Assembly: GCA_021772975.1 (NCBI GenBank)
Contig: JAJFKY010000019.1
Location: 35,432-99,431 of the forward strand
Source of the DNA: Gammaproteobacteria bacterium
GTDB lineage: Bacteria; Pseudomonadota; Gammaproteobacteria; Xanthomonadales; Wenzhouxiangellaceae
DNA length: 64,000 nucleotides
Direction of reading: 5' to 3'
The notes beneath the pieces are model-generated. The model worked only from the letters and a program-made list of their open reading frames with translations, ran no database searches and had not been told where the DNA came from. Position numbers and translations under genes: made by a program. This document shows, one piece after another, positions 17,193 through 27,031 of this stretch (the stretch's first letter is position 1; each line of letters begins with the position of its first letter).

Positions 17193-18371
17193 ATGAGCGA
17201 TGCCTCTGTTGTAATCGTGGGCGCCAAGCGCACACCGATCGGGTCTTTTCAGGGACAGTTTGATGGCGTGCCTGCGCCGGACCTGGGGGCTGCGGCGATT
17301 CGCGCGGCGCTGGAACAAAGCGGGCTCGGTGCTGACGATGTGTCCGAAGTGATCGTGGGCTGCGTACTGCCGGCCGGACTGGGTCAGGCGCCCGCCCGCC
17401 AGGCATCGCTGGGCGCCGATCTGCCGTTGGGCACCGGTTGCACCACGATCAACAAGGTGTGTGGCTCGGGGATGAAGGCGGCTATGCTGGCGCATGATCT
17501 GCTCAAGGCCGGTTCGGCCCGGGTGGTGGTAGCTGGCGGAATGGAATCGATGACCAACGCGCCGTATCTGTTGCCCAAGGCACGTGGCGGATACCGAATG
17601 GGACATGGTGAGGTTCTGGATCACATGTTTCTGGATGGCTTACAAAATCCCTATGACCAGAAAATGATGGGCCATTTTGCGGAAAGCTGTGCGGGCAAAT
17701 ACAGCTTCAGCAGAGCGGCACAGGATGCTTTTTCCATCGAATCGGTACAACGCGCGATGGCGGCGATGGATAACGATTTTCCGCATGAGTTGACCGAAGT
17801 GGTGGTCAAAACGCGCAAAGGCGAAGTCAAAGTGACCCACGACCAGGAGCCACCCAGCTGCAATATCGATAAGATTCCTACGCTGCGGCCGGCGTTTGAT
17901 AAACAAGGCACTGTAACCGCCGCCAATGCGTCCAAGATTTCCGATGGCGCCGCGGCGCTGGTGGTGACCACCGCAGCGCAAACGGCGCAGCGCGGCCTGC
18001 AACCCCTGGCGACCATCCTCGGCCATGCCACCCACGCGCACGAACCGGAATGGTTTACCACCGCGCCGGTCGGCGCGATCCGCAAACTGCTGGATAAACT
18101 GGACTGGAGCGTGGACGATGTTGATCTGTTTGAAATCAACGAAGCGTTTGCGGTAGTTACCATGGCGGCCATGCAGGATTTAAATATTGACCATGCCAAG
18201 GTCAACGTGAATGGCGGCGCGTGCGCGCTGGGCCATCCCATCGGCGCCACCGGCGCGCGGATCATGGTGACCCTGATCAATGCTCTGCGGCGCCGTGGTC
18301 TGCGGCGCGGGGTGGCGGCTTTATGTATCGGCGGTGGTGAGGCGACAGCCATCGCGATCGAAGTGAACTAG
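17193..18371 (+). CDS. Acetyl-CoA acetyltransferase (thiolase)
   Basis: Thiolase II family, 392 residues. ATG 17193 is preferred to 17190 because of its spacing from GGAG at 17182. All catalytic residues are at textbook positions: nucleophile C90 in [11 protein letters not shown]348 in [12 protein letters not shown] and C378 in ALCIGGGEA, plus NEAFAV. It condenses or cleaves acetoacetyl-CoA. In this operon it most likely completes leucine or isoleucine degradation, handling acetoacetyl-CoA or 2-methylacetoacetyl-CoA. First gene of the liu-type cluster, 5 bp before the carboxylase beta gene. Confidence 0.93.
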   Translation: MSDASVVIVGAKRTPIGSFQGQFDGVPAPDLGAAAIRAALEQSGLGADDVSEVIVGCVLPAGLGQAPARQASLGADLPLGTGCTTINKVCGSGMKAAMLAHDLLKAGSARVVVAGGMESMTNAPYLLPKARGGYRMGHGEVLDHMFLDGLQNPYDQKMMGHFAESCAGKYSFSRAAQDAFSIESVQRAMAAMDNDFPHELTEVVVKTRKGEVKVTHDQEPPSCNIDKIPTLRPAFDKQGTVTAANASKISDGAAALVVTTAAQTAQRGLQPLATILGHATHAHEPEWFTTAPVGAIRKLLDKLDWSVDDVDLFEINEAFAVVTMAAMQDLNIDHAKVNVNGGACALGHPIGATGARIMVTLINALRRRGLRRGVAALCIGGGEATAIAIEVN

Positions 18372-18376
18372 CCGGC

Positions 18377-19984
18377 ATGCCTCAGATTCATAGTCAGATT
18401 ACCGCTAACGATCCGGTCTTTCAGGACAACGCGGCCAGCATGCAGCAACTGGTGGATGAGCTGCATCAGCGTCAGCAGCGGATTCGTCTGGGTGGGCCGG
18501 AGAAAAGCCGGCAGAAACATCAGGATCGCGGCAAGTTGCTGGTGCGCGAGCGCATCCGCACTTTACTGGATGATGGCAGTCCGTTTCTGGAATTGTCCGG
18601 TCTGGCCGCGTGGGGGCTGTATGAAGATGCCGCTCCGGCGGCCGGCGTGGTAACCGGCATCGGACGGGTACACGGTCGGGAAGTGATGATTGTCGCCAAC
18701 GATGCCACCGTCAAAGGCGGCACCTACTATCCCATGACCGTCAAAAAGCACCTGCGTGCACAGGAAGCCGCGCTGGAAAATCACCTGCCATGTATCTATC
18801 TGGTGGATTCCGGCGGCGCGTTTTTGCCGCTGCAGGATGAAGTGTTTCCGGATCGTGATCACTTTGGCCGGATTTTTTATAATCAGGCCCGCTTATCCGC
18901 CCGGAATATTCCACAGATTGCGGTGGTAATGGGCTCTTGCACGGCCGGCGGCGCGTACGTGCCGGCGATGTCCGATGAGTCGATTATTGTTAAAGAACAG
19001 GGCACGATTTTTCTGGGTGGACCGCCGCTGGTCAAGGCAGCGACCGGTGAGGTGGTTGATGCTGAATCGCTCGGCGGCGCGGATGTACATACCTCTACTT
19101 CGGGGGTGGTTGATCACTTCGCGGAAAACGATACGCATGCCCTATCGATTGCCCGCGATATCGTTAAACATCTGAACCGCACCAGGCACAGCAGCCTGCA
19201 ATACCGGCAACCGATTGAACCGCTGTTGAATGCGGATGAGCTATACGGCGTGGTTCCCAAAGACACTCGTCATCCGATGGACGTGCACGAGGTGATCGGA
19301 CGGATTGTCGATGGCAGTGAGCTGCACGAATTCAAAGCCCGCTACGGTAAAACCCTGGTGACCGGTTTTGCGCATATCTGGGGTTGTCCGGTCGGCATTA
19401 TTGCCAATAACGGCATTTTATTCGCCGAAAGCGCGTTAAAAGGCGCGCATTTTATTCAGTTATGCAACCAGCGCAATATTCCGCTGGTGTTTCTGCAGAA
19501 CATCAGTGGTTTTATGGTCGGCAAGCAATACGAGAATGCCGGCATAGCCAAAGACGGGGCCAAAATGGTGACCGCGGTGGCGTGCAGCCATGTGCCCAAA
19601 TATACCGTGGTGATCGGCGGTTCATTTGGAGCGGGTAATTACGCCATGTGCGGGCGCTCCTATCAGCCACGCTTTATGTGGACCTGGCCGAACGCCCGGA
19701 TTTCGGTGATGGGCGGTGAGCAGGCGGCAATGGTGCTGGCAACGGTTAAACGCGATGGGCTGGAAGCGGCCGGCAAGGATTGGCCAGCAGCCGAAGAGCA
19801 GCGTTTCAAGGATGCCATTCGCGCACAATACGAAACCCAGGGCAACCCCTACTATGCCACCGCGCGTTTATGGGACGACGGCATTATTGATCCGAAGGAC
19901 ACCCGACGGGTTCTCGGCCTGGCGCTGTCAGCCGGTTTAAACGCACCGCTTGAGCAGGACCGCTTTGGCGTGTTTCGAATGTAA
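18377..19984 (+). CDS. liuB: Methylcrotonyl-CoA carboxylase, carboxyltransferase (beta) subunit
   Basis: 535 residues, the usual length. Carboxyltransferase signatures include [18 protein letters not shown] (here KGGTYYPMT), [34 protein letters not shown] and the C-terminal half with [36 protein letters not shown]. These features, and the neighbouring hydratase and HMG-CoA lyase genes, mark it as MCC beta rather than propionyl-CoA carboxylase. It transfers CO2 from biotin to 3-methylcrotonyl-CoA in leucine degradation. Its stop overlaps the start of the next gene. Confidence 0.94.
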   Translation: MPQIHSQITANDPVFQDNAASMQQLVDELHQRQQRIRLGGPEKSRQKHQDRGKLLVRERIRTLLDDGSPFLELSGLAAWGLYEDAAPAAGVVTGIGRVHGREVMIVANDATVKGGTYYPMTVKKHLRAQEAALENHLPCIYLVDSGGAFLPLQDEVFPDRDHFGRIFYNQARLSARNIPQIAVVMGSCTAGGAYVPAMSDESIIVKEQGTIFLGGPPLVKAATGEVVDAESLGGADVHTSTSGVVDHFAENDTHALSIARDIVKHLNRTRHSSLQYRQPIEPLLNADELYGVVPKDTRHPMDVHEVIGRIVDGSELHEFKARYGKTLVTGFAHIWGCPVGIIANNGILFAESALKGAHFIQLCNQRNIPLVFLQNISGFMVGKQYENAGIAKDGAKMVTAVACSHVPKYTVVIGGSFGAGNYAMCGRSYQPRFMWTWPNARISVMGGEQAAMVLATVKRDGLEAAGKDWPAAEEQRFKDAIRAQYETQGNPYYATARLWDDGIIDPKDTRRVLGLALSAGLNAPLEQDRFGVFRM

Positions 19985-20829
19985 TGTCCGGACATTTCAG
20001 CATAATGCCGGTCAGTCGGACCATGTTGCTGGCCCTGCCCATAGTCCTGGTGCTGGCGGTTATCACAGGCTGTGCCGGTCAGAACCCGCGGGAGAAGTCC
20101 GGCAACTGGCAGAATCAGCCGGTAGAAATTGTTTATCCGCGGAGTGTGGGCAGTTTTTTGCTGGCCAGGAATAGCAATGATGATGATCCGATCATCGGTC
20201 ACAGTTTAAGTTACGCATCGTCCGACTACGATGATCTGATCATTACCGTATATGCTTATTTCGCCGGCCTGTTCCCGACCATTCAGGCTGCCATTCACAC
20301 CGAGGCCCGGCAGATACCGCTGGAACTGGAAGCCGCCGAACAGGCCAGGCTATATATGCTCGGCGAAATGCTGTCCGCGCAGGAAATTCAGCTGGCGGCA
20401 GGTGATCAGACCTGGGCTGGTTTCCGGCATTTCTTTGAAGTCAAAAATACCGCGGGCGCTGAAATTCTTTCGATTGCCGATATTTTTTATATGGCGCCAT
20501 ACTTTGTCAAAGTCAGAGCCAGTTTTCCAGGTATCGGTAACCTCAGTTATCAGGACCAGTTGCTGAGCTTTGAACAGCAGCTGATGACGGAACTGGCCGT
20601 CAGTGAGCGGATTCGCTGCGATAAGGTTGTCACGGTCAGGCCCTCTCAGAACGGTGAACAGTGGGCCTCACTGGGCGGGCGCCTGGTGGTTATGGAGCTA
20701 AGCGATACCGCAACGGCTCAGGATGCTGACGCACAAACTGATATGGAAGACGTGCTGGCCACGCCACTGCTGCTTGCCCTGCAGCGGAAACAACAACGCA
20801 CCGCCGGTTGCCACAAGCATGCCGGTTGA
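19984..20829 (+). CDS. Putative lipoprotein of unknown function inside the liu operon
   Basis: 281 residues. The ATG overlaps the carboxylase stop (TAATG) and its own end overlaps the hydratase gene by 11 nt, so translation is coupled on both sides. The signal sequence LALPIVLVLAVITGC fits a lipobox with C30 as the lipidated residue. The mature part has no motif I recognise; a segment with YDDLIITVYAYFAGL and FRHFFEVKNTAGAEILSIAD suggests an alpha/beta fold. Such a gene is not a normal component of leucine-degradation operons. It could be a small envelope protein that simply inserted between catabolic genes. Confidence 0.75.
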   Translation: MSGHFSIMPVSRTMLLALPIVLVLAVITGCAGQNPREKSGNWQNQPVEIVYPRSVGSFLLARNSNDDDPIIGHSLSYASSDYDDLIITVYAYFAGLFPTIQAAIHTEARQIPLELEAAEQARLYMLGEMLSAQEIQLAAGDQTWAGFRHFFEVKNTAGAEILSIADIFYMAPYFVKVRASFPGIGNLSYQDQLLSFEQQLMTELAVSERIRCDKVVTVRPSQNGEQWASLGGRLVVMELSDTATAQDADAQTDMEDVLATPLLLALQRKQQRTAGCHKHAG

Positions 20830-21616
20830 GTGGCGCTATCTGCAGCTGACGAGCGCCGATCAGGTCAGCACCGTAACCCTGAATCGTCCGGAACTGCACA
20901 ATGCTTTTAATGCGGAATTGATTGCCGAATTAACCAGCGTATTTGCCCGGCTAAATGAGCACAGCCAGACCCGGGTGATTGTTTTGACCGGGGCGGGTAA
21001 AAGCTTTTCCGCTGGCGCTGATCTTAACTGGATGCGTGCCATGGCCGATGCCAGCGAAGCCGAAAACCGGGCTGATTCGTTGCGCCTGGCCGCCATGTTC
21101 AGAGCGATCAATAACGTCAGCAAACCGGTGATTGCGCGGGTCAACGGCCACGCCTTCGGCGGCGGTGTCGGCATGCTGGCAGCTACCGATATGGTGATCG
21201 CGGTGGATAGTGCCAGATTTGGTTTGACCGAGGTAAAGCTGGGTCTGATCCCCGCTACTATCGCGCCGCTGGTGCAGGCCAAGATAGGTGCCAGCCAGAT
21301 GCGCCGCTATGCCGTCAGTGGCGAAATATTCAATGCTGAGCAGGCCCGGCGGATTGGCCTGGCGCACACCGTGGTCAGTGCCACTGAACTGGATGCCTGC
21401 GTAGCTAAGCACATCAAGTTGTTTAAGCAGGCAGGTCCGGTGGCGGCGGCTGAGTGCAAGCAGCTGGTGCAGACCGTGGCTGGATTCAGTCATCAGGATG
21501 AGACCAGCCAGGATGCAATTACGGCTCGCTGGATCGCTCGCCTGAGGGTTTCGGCGGAAGGTCAGGAAGGGCTGCGCGCGTTTTTGAACAAATCCGATCC
21601 GGGATGGAGAAAATAA
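20819..21616 (+). CDS. liuC: Enoyl-CoA hydratase/isomerase, probable methylglutaconyl-CoA hydratase
   Basis: 265 residues from ATG 20819; earlier in-frame starts lie well inside the lipoprotein gene. Crotonase fold: VSTVTLNRPELHNAFN, oxyanion-hole segment GKSFSAGADLNWMRAM and GHAFGGGVGMLAATD, then RFGLTEVKLGLIPA, in which E is the hydratase glutamate. The position between the two carboxylase subunit genes is the standard liuB-liuC-liuD order, so hydration of 3-methylglutaconyl-CoA to HMG-CoA is likely. Confidence 0.9.
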   Translation: MPVEWRYLQLTSADQVSTVTLNRPELHNAFNAELIAELTSVFARLNEHSQTRVIVLTGAGKSFSAGADLNWMRAMADASEAENRADSLRLAAMFRAINNVSKPVIARVNGHAFGGGVGMLAATDMVIAVDSARFGLTEVKLGLIPATIAPLVQAKIGASQMRRYAVSGEIFNAEQARRIGLAHTVVSATELDACVAKHIKLFKQAGPVAAAECKQLVQTVAGFSHQDETSQDAITARWIARLRVSAEGQEGLRAFLNKSDPGWRK

Positions 21617-21617
21617 T

Positions 21618-23624
21618 ATGTTGCAACGCATACTGATAGCCAACCGCGGCGAAATTGCCTGCCGGGTGATGCGCACCTGCCGCCGGCTGGGGGTGGAAAC
21701 CGTGGCGGTTTATTCGGATGCTGACCGCAATGCTCAGCATGTCCGGATGGCTGATCATGCTTACCATATCGGCCCGTCCGCGCCGGGTGAATCCTACCTC
21801 AATGTTGATCGGTTGATCGCGGCAGTTCAGCAGTCCGGGGCGCAGGCGGTGCATCCGGGTTATGGCTTCTTATCGGAAAATGCGGATTTTGCGCGGCGTC
21901 TGCAGCAGGCTGACATTGTATTGATTGGTCCGTATCCGGAAACCATGGAACAGATGGGTTCCAAGGCGGAAGCCAAACAGACCATGCGTGCCGCCGGGGT
22001 GCCGGTAGTACCGGGCTATGACGATGAGGATCAGAGCGATCAACGCCTGCAGCAGGCGGCTGACGAGCTGGGTTATCCACTGATGCTCAAGGCCGCGGCA
22101 GGCGGCGGTGGCAAAGGCATGCGGATTGTACGCAGTGCGGATGAATTTGCCGATGCACTGGGTTCGGCACGGCGTGAGTCCAAGGGGGCGTTCGGTGACA
22201 CACGTATGATCATGGAGCGCTATCTGGAAAGCCCGCGGCATATTGAAGTACAGGTATTCGGTGATGGCCAGGGTAACGCGGTGCACCTGTACGAGCGTGA
22301 CTGTTCCAGCCAGCGGCGTTATCAGAAAATTATCGAAGAGGCCCCCGCGCCGACGCTGGATCGTAGTGTTGCGCAGGCCATGCATCAGGCCGCGGTGCAG
22401 GCGGCCCGGGCGGTCAATTACCGCGGCGCGGGCACGGTTGAGTTTATCGTTGCCGGCGATGACTTTTACTTTATGGAAATGAATACCCGGTTGCAGGTCG
22501 AGCATCCGGTAACCGAAATGATCACCGGCGTGGATCTGGTGGAATGGCAGTTGCGGGTAGCGGCGGGTGAGCCTATTCCATTGGCCCAGGAGCAAATTAC
22601 CCGCCAGGGTCATGCGCTGGAAGCGCGGGTTTATGCGGAAGATACCCAGTCGGGTTTTCTGCCCAGTTCAGGGGTGCTCAAGCATCTTTCCTTTCCACCG
22701 GAGAATCAGCATTTGCGGGTTGAAACCGGCGTGGTGCAGGGTGATGAGGTCAGCATTTATTATGATCCGATGATCGCCAAGCTGGTGGTCTGGGCGGAAG
22801 ATCGTGAACGGGCTTTGCAGCGCCTGCATGAAGCCCTGGTGACAACCTCGATCAGTGGGCTGCAATCGAATATTGATTTTTTGACCCAGCTGGCCAACCA
22901 CGAGGTGTTTGTCAGTAATGCCATCCATACCGCCTGGCTGGATAACCATCTGCAGGAAATGCTGGCTGAAAAGCCGTCCGAGCCTGCCGACGAGGTGATC
23001 TACCTGGCGGCCGGATTATTTTTGCATGGTGGATGCGACACCATTCACAATGATATTGAGCCCTGTTCGCCGTGGGCCAACAGCGATGGCTGGCGGAACG
23101 GCTATGCCGGGCGTCAGGATGTGCTGCTGAAGTGTGGCGAGAACCACTACAAAGTACACGCCTGGCAGCAGAAAAACGGTTACCGCCTGCGGCTGGCGGA
23201 GGCGGAAGACAGCGTAGAGATTGCCCGGCCATGGCTGCAGCCTGAGCATGCCGTCGGTTACGCCGGCATCGAACTGGGTGGTCAAAAAATTCAGGCTCAG
23301 GTGCACTGTCAGGCTGATGCCATGGAACTGATTGTCGAGCGGCAACGCTGGAAATTCCAGCGTCAGTCACCGTTCGCGGGATTAAGCGCCGCCCGGCAGC
23401 AGGACGAGCATATCGTGGCGCCCATGCCGGGCCGTATTATCAGTGTTAGCGTGGCGCTCGGGGACAGCGTCAGTGAAGGCCAGACGCTGGTGGTGATGGA
23501 AGCGATGAAAATGGAAATTTCATTAAAAGCTCCGGCCGACGGAGTGGTCGCGGGGGTGACCGTCAAAGCGGATGATTTTGTCGCGGCGGGCGCCAATGTA
23601 GTGGAGTTGGACAACCATGCATAA
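21618..23624 (+). CDS. liuD: Methylcrotonyl-CoA carboxylase, biotin-carrying (alpha) subunit
   Basis: 668 residues. Biotin carboxylase domain: ILIANRGEIACRVMRT, HPGYGFLSENADFA, ATP-grasp loop AAAGGGGKGMRIV, MNTRLQVEHPVTE. After a middle BT-type domain comes the biotinyl domain with the biotin attachment site EAMKMEI (K631). It carboxylates biotin with bicarbonate and ATP for the LiuB partner. One base separates its start from the hydratase stop. Confidence 0.95.
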   Translation: MLQRILIANRGEIACRVMRTCRRLGVETVAVYSDADRNAQHVRMADHAYHIGPSAPGESYLNVDRLIAAVQQSGAQAVHPGYGFLSENADFARRLQQADIVLIGPYPETMEQMGSKAEAKQTMRAAGVPVVPGYDDEDQSDQRLQQAADELGYPLMLKAAAGGGGKGMRIVRSADEFADALGSARRESKGAFGDTRMIMERYLESPRHIEVQVFGDGQGNAVHLYERDCSSQRRYQKIIEEAPAPTLDRSVAQAMHQAAVQAARAVNYRGAGTVEFIVAGDDFYFMEMNTRLQVEHPVTEMITGVDLVEWQLRVAAGEPIPLAQEQITRQGHALEARVYAEDTQSGFLPSSGVLKHLSFPPENQHLRVETGVVQGDEVSIYYDPMIAKLVVWAEDRERALQRLHEALVTTSISGLQSNIDFLTQLANHEVFVSNAIHTAWLDNHLQEMLAEKPSEPADEVIYLAAGLFLHGGCDTIHNDIEPCSPWANSDGWRNGYAGRQDVLLKCGENHYKVHAWQQKNGYRLRLAEAEDSVEIARPWLQPEHAVGYAGIELGGQKIQAQVHCQADAMELIVERQRWKFQRQSPFAGLSAARQQDEHIVAPMPGRIISVSVALGDSVSEGQTLVVMEAMKMEISLKAPADGVVAGVTVKADDFVAAGANVVELDNHA

Positions 23625-23648
23625 GCAGCAGCACTGCGTGACCGGAGC

Positions 23649-24569
23649 ATGAGCGGGCAGGTCAAGATCGTCGAAGTAGGGGCGCGTGACGGCTTGCAGA
23701 ACGAGCGCTCGATTGTGCCCGTGTTCGTCAAACAGGAACTGTTGCGGCGCCTGGGGCGGACCGGACTGCAGGTGATCGAAGCCACCAGTTTTGTGCATCC
23801 TGACTGGGTGCCGCAGCTGGCTGATGCGGAAGAAGTGATGACCGGGTTGAAGCGCCGGGACGGGGTGATGTACCCGGTGCTGGTGCCGAACCAGCGCGGC
23901 ATGGAGCGCGCCCTGGCAGCAGGTGCCCGCGAGATCGCGGTGTTTGCCGCCGCCTCCGAAGCGTTCAGTCAGAAAAACACCAACTGCAGTATTGCCGAGT
24001 CGATCGAACGCTTTGAGCCGGTGATCGCGATGGCGCGGGAGCGGGGTATCTGGGTGCGTGGCTACGTCTCGTGCGTGCTGGGTTGTCCCTACCAGGGCGA
24101 GGTCAAGCTGCAGGATGTGGTGCGCGTGTCGGCCTCTCTGATAGAACTGGGTTGTGCGGAAGTTTCGCTGGGCGATACGATCGGCATCGGTACGCCGCGT
24201 AATGCTGCCCGGATGCTGCAGGCCGTCGCGCAGGCGGTGCCGATGGAGCAGCTGGCGATTCATTTTCACGATACTTATGGCCAGGCGCTGGCCAATATCC
24301 TGGCCTGTGTTGAAGCCGGCGTGCGGATTGTGGATTGCAGTGTCGCCGGCCTGGGCGGTTGCCCCTATGCGCGTGGTGCGACCGGCAATGTGGCGAGCGA
24401 AGATGTCGTGTATATGCTCGAAGGTCTGGGGCTTGAGACCGGTGTTGAGCTTGATCGTCTGGCGGAAGTCGGCGCCTGGATTACCAATCAACTGCAGAAA
24501 CCCAATTACAGCCGCGCCGGCACCGCCCGCCTGGCCAGTATGCCGGTCAATCCGGTGATGTTTACCTGA
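23649..24569 (+). CDS. liuE: Hydroxymethylglutaryl-CoA lyase
   Basis: 306 residues, HMGL/DRE-TIM family. RDGLQNE near the N-terminus binds the metal and substrate. HFHDTYGQALAN provides metal-ligand histidines, and the signature GLGGCPYARGATGN contains the catalytic C238. It splits HMG-CoA to acetoacetate and acetyl-CoA, the last step of leucine breakdown. It ends the compact part of the operon; a repeat-filled gap follows. Confidence 0.95.
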   Translation: MSGQVKIVEVGARDGLQNERSIVPVFVKQELLRRLGRTGLQVIEATSFVHPDWVPQLADAEEVMTGLKRRDGVMYPVLVPNQRGMERALAAGAREIAVFAAASEAFSQKNTNCSIAESIERFEPVIAMARERGIWVRGYVSCVLGCPYQGEVKLQDVVRVSASLIELGCAEVSLGDTIGIGTPRNAARMLQAVAQAVPMEQLAIHFHDTYGQALANILACVEAGVRIVDCSVAGLGGCPYARGATGNVASEDVVYMLEGLGLETGVELDRLAEVGAWITNQLQKPNYSRAGTARLASMPVNPVMFT

Positions 24570-24582
24570 CACCCTGATCGCC

Positions 24583-24690
24583 GTAGGAGCGGACCCGGCC
24601 GCGATATTGTTTCATCCAACACAGCGGGTCGTACCCAGATGGCTCACATAAAAGAACATTGGCATTGCTCGCGCCCAGGTGCGCTCCTAC
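24583..24690 (+). repeat. REP-like palindromic element, copy 1 (with internal insertion)
   Basis: Begins GTAGGAGCGGACCCGGCCGC and ends with the inverse GCGCTCCTAC. Compared with copy 2 it has about 40 extra bases in the 3' half (around 24640-24680). The first gene-free stretch after liuE (24570-24884) consists mainly of these two copies; nothing else is visible in it. Confidence 0.75.
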
Positions 24691-24716
24691 AGGTTTATCC
24701 GACACCCAGAGCGCCG

Positions 24717-24784
24717 GTAGGAGCGGACCCGGCCGCGACATTGTTTCATCTATCACAGCGGGTCGCACCCAGGTGCGCTCCTAC
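24717..24784 (+). repeat. REP-like palindromic element, copy 2
   Basis: 68 bp, GTAGGAGCGGACCC to GGTGCGCTCCTAC, nearly identical to the arms of copy 1 and in the same orientation. The outer arms GTAGGAGCG/CGCTCCTAC form a hairpin that may protect or terminate the upstream liu transcript. Confidence 0.75.
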
Positions 24785-24884
24785 AAATCGTCAGCTGCCG
24801 GATTGTTGTTTCATGAGCTTGCAGTCACGGCGCATCATCCCCAGTTAGAGACGCATAGCGAATCAACCATCAAAAGGACACAGC

Positions 24885-25652
24885 ATGCAAGTTGCACACA
24901 GCAAAGCCGTCATCTCCGGTGGCCTATCAGGTCTGGGGCTGGCTGTCGCGCGGCATATCATTAATGCCGGCGGCGAAGCCGTACTTCTGGATATCAATGA
25001 GTCGGCCGCTGCCTCCGTGCTGCAGGATCTGGGCGAACGGGCTCACTTTATCCAGGCTGATGTCAGCAGCGAAGCGCAGATCGAAGCCGCCATGCAGCAG
25101 GCCGTGGAACGGATGGGTGGTATAAACGTAGCGGTCAGTTGCGCCGGCATTCTGGGTGCGGGCAGAGTGCTGGGTCGTGAGGCGCCGATGCCGCTGGACA
25201 ATTTTGCCCGTACCGTCAATGTCAATCTGATCGGAACCTTTAATCTGGCCAAAAGCGCCGCCTGGCAGATGCAGAACAACACTGCCGGTGAGGACGGCGA
25301 ACGCGGGGTGATTATCAACACTGCCAGCGTAGCGGCCTTTGAGGGTCAGATCGGCCAGGCCGCTTATTCGGCTTCCAAGGGTGGCGTGGTGGGTATGACG
25401 TTGCCCATGGCGCGCGAGTTCACCCGCTTTGGAATCCGGGTAATGACCATTGCACCAGGCGTTTTCCATACCCCGATGGTGGACGGCATGCCGGAGGAAG
25501 TGCATGCTGCGCTGGCGGCCAAAATTCCATTTCCCTCCCGTCTGGGTAAACCGGAGGAATTCGCGTCGCTGGCTGCTCACATTATTGAAAACCGTTATTT
25601 CAACGGCACCACCATTCGTCTGGATGGCGCAACCCGCCTGGAACCCAAATAA
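24885..25652 (+). CDS. SDR-family 3-hydroxyacyl-CoA dehydrogenase (type II HADH-like)
   Basis: 255 residues. The nucleotide-binding motif is SGGLSGLGLAVARH, in place of the usual TGxxxGxG. The structural NAG is SCAGI. Catalytic residues are in INTASVAAFEGQIGQAAYSASKG (Ser, Tyr-x-x-x-Lys). The long insert around GAGRVLGREAPMPLDNF and the tail FNGTTIRLDGATRL resemble human HSD17B10-type 3-hydroxy-2-methylbutyryl-CoA dehydrogenases. With the thiolase this could serve isoleucine degradation. Confidence 0.88.
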   Translation: MQVAHSKAVISGGLSGLGLAVARHIINAGGEAVLLDINESAAASVLQDLGERAHFIQADVSSEAQIEAAMQQAVERMGGINVAVSCAGILGAGRVLGREAPMPLDNFARTVNVNLIGTFNLAKSAAWQMQNNTAGEDGERGVIINTASVAAFEGQIGQAAYSASKGGVVGMTLPMAREFTRFGIRVMTIAPGVFHTPMVDGMPEEVHAALAAKIPFPSRLGKPEEFASLAAHIIENRYFNGTTIRLDGATRLEPK

Positions 25653-25679
25653 ACCAGCCCGTTTAGGAGAACCACCATT

Positions 25680-26087
25680 ATGGATACTTTCAGCGCCATC
25701 CGCGCCAGTCTTGACCAGCAACACGAACTCATTATTGATGAGCCGTTTCTGGTCGGCATAGAAATTGCCATTCCGGATAAAGGCCGCCGCCAGAGCGTAT
25801 TTTTGGCGGAAATTGAAGACCGCCAGGGAGAACGCTATCTGCGTATCGAGACCATCGTGGCGCCCTTGGAGCGGTTCAGTTCGGAAAAATGTCTGCGTCT
25901 GAATCTGATGTTGCGGGTTGGCTATCTGGCGGTGGGTGATCTGGACGGCACGCCGTATATCAAGATGTGTGAAAACATCAGTTATGAGATGCTCAATAAA
26001 CACCATCTGCACACCATGATTGATCTGGTTGCCCGGCTGGCCGATGAAATTGAAAATGCGCTGTCAGAAGGCGCTGATCTGTCTTAA
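25680..26087 (+). CDS. Small conserved protein, YbjN/CesT-like fold possible
   Basis: 135 residues, strong RBS (AGGAG) at 9-13 nt before ATG 25680, 27 bp after the SDR gene. No signal peptide or membrane segment. The alternating strand pattern (EPFLVGIEIAIPDKGRRQSVFLAEIED, YLRIETIVAP) followed by helices (HTMIDLVARLADEIENALSEG) resembles YbjN or type III secretion chaperone-like folds. I cannot assign a function. Confidence 0.6.
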   Translation: MDTFSAIRASLDQQHELIIDEPFLVGIEIAIPDKGRRQSVFLAEIEDRQGERYLRIETIVAPLERFSSEKCLRLNLMLRVGYLAVGDLDGTPYIKMCENISYEMLNKHHLHTMIDLVARLADEIENALSEGADLS

Positions 26088-26115
26088 CTTTTGCTGATAA
26101 ATAGACCTAAGAATT

Positions 26116-26958
26116 ATGAGTGATTTAATGAATTGGTTTCAGAGTATCGAATGGGATAACCATGTCGATACTGTTCTGACCGTAATGGGTACGGTGGTGG
26201 CGGCGCTGCTGATATTTATGATCGGCCGCTGGGTGATCCGGCAACTGGTGAAGGCGGCTGACCGCGGCATGCGGATACGCAATGTTGACGAGGTGCTCAG
26301 CAGTTTTCTGAAAAATATAATATCCATCAGCCTGACGGTGCTGCTGATCATTATGGTGTTGCAGCAACTGGGCGTGCAGACCAGCTCATTGCTGGCGATG
26401 GTGGGCGCGGCCGGTCTGGCGATTGGCCTGGCGTTAAAAGATTCACTCGGAAATTTCGCTTCCGGCGTGATGCTGGTGATGTTAAAACCCTTTCGTGCCG
26501 GTGATTTTGTGGATATCGCCGGTGAATCAGGCACGGTTCATGAAGTGCGTATTTTCAATACCATTATGACCACCATCGATAATCGCGAAGTCACCATTCC
26601 CAACGCACTGATTACTTCCGATCCCATTACCAATTATTCTATCAATCCGATTCGACGGCTTGATCTGTTCGTGGGGGTATCCTACGACGATAACCTCAAG
26701 GATACGCGCGCGGCACTGGAAAAAGCCATCGCCGCGCACAGTGATATTCTACTGGATGAACCGGCGCCGGTTATTATGGTGTACGAGCTGGGTGACAGCA
26801 GCGTCAACTTCGCGGTGCGTCCCTATGTCAAAACCGAAGATTACTGGACCGTGCGCGGGCCATTGATGGAAACCATCAAGGCCGAACTGGAAGCGGCCGG
26901 TTGCAGTATCCCGTTCCCACAACGCGATGTGCATCTGTTTCAGGACAAAGCGGATTGA
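26116..26958 (+). CDS. Small-conductance mechanosensitive channel, MscS family
   Basis: 280 residues, close to E. coli MscS (286). Three N-terminal membrane helices. The pore helix carries the Ala/Gly pattern (LAMVGAAGLAIGLALKDSLGNFASGV), followed by the beta domain (FRAGDFVDIAGESGTVHEVRIFNTIM, RVTIPN-like REVTIPNALI) and the alpha/beta vestibule ending PFPQRDVHLF. Opens under hypo-osmotic shock to release solutes. Confidence 0.93.
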   Translation: MSDLMNWFQSIEWDNHVDTVLTVMGTVVAALLIFMIGRWVIRQLVKAADRGMRIRNVDEVLSSFLKNIISISLTVLLIIMVLQQLGVQTSSLLAMVGAAGLAIGLALKDSLGNFASGVMLVMLKPFRAGDFVDIAGESGTVHEVRIFNTIMTTIDNREVTIPNALITSDPITNYSINPIRRLDLFVGVSYDDNLKDTRAALEKAIAAHSDILLDEPAPVIMVYELGDSSVNFAVRPYVKTEDYWTVRGPLMETIKAELEAAGCSIPFPQRDVHLFQDKAD

Positions 26959-27031
26959 TGCTATTCAGCCGGAATAACTATTCTGGTCTGAGTATTGCTT
27001 TAATTATCGTTTTTCAACGGACCATCTCCTG

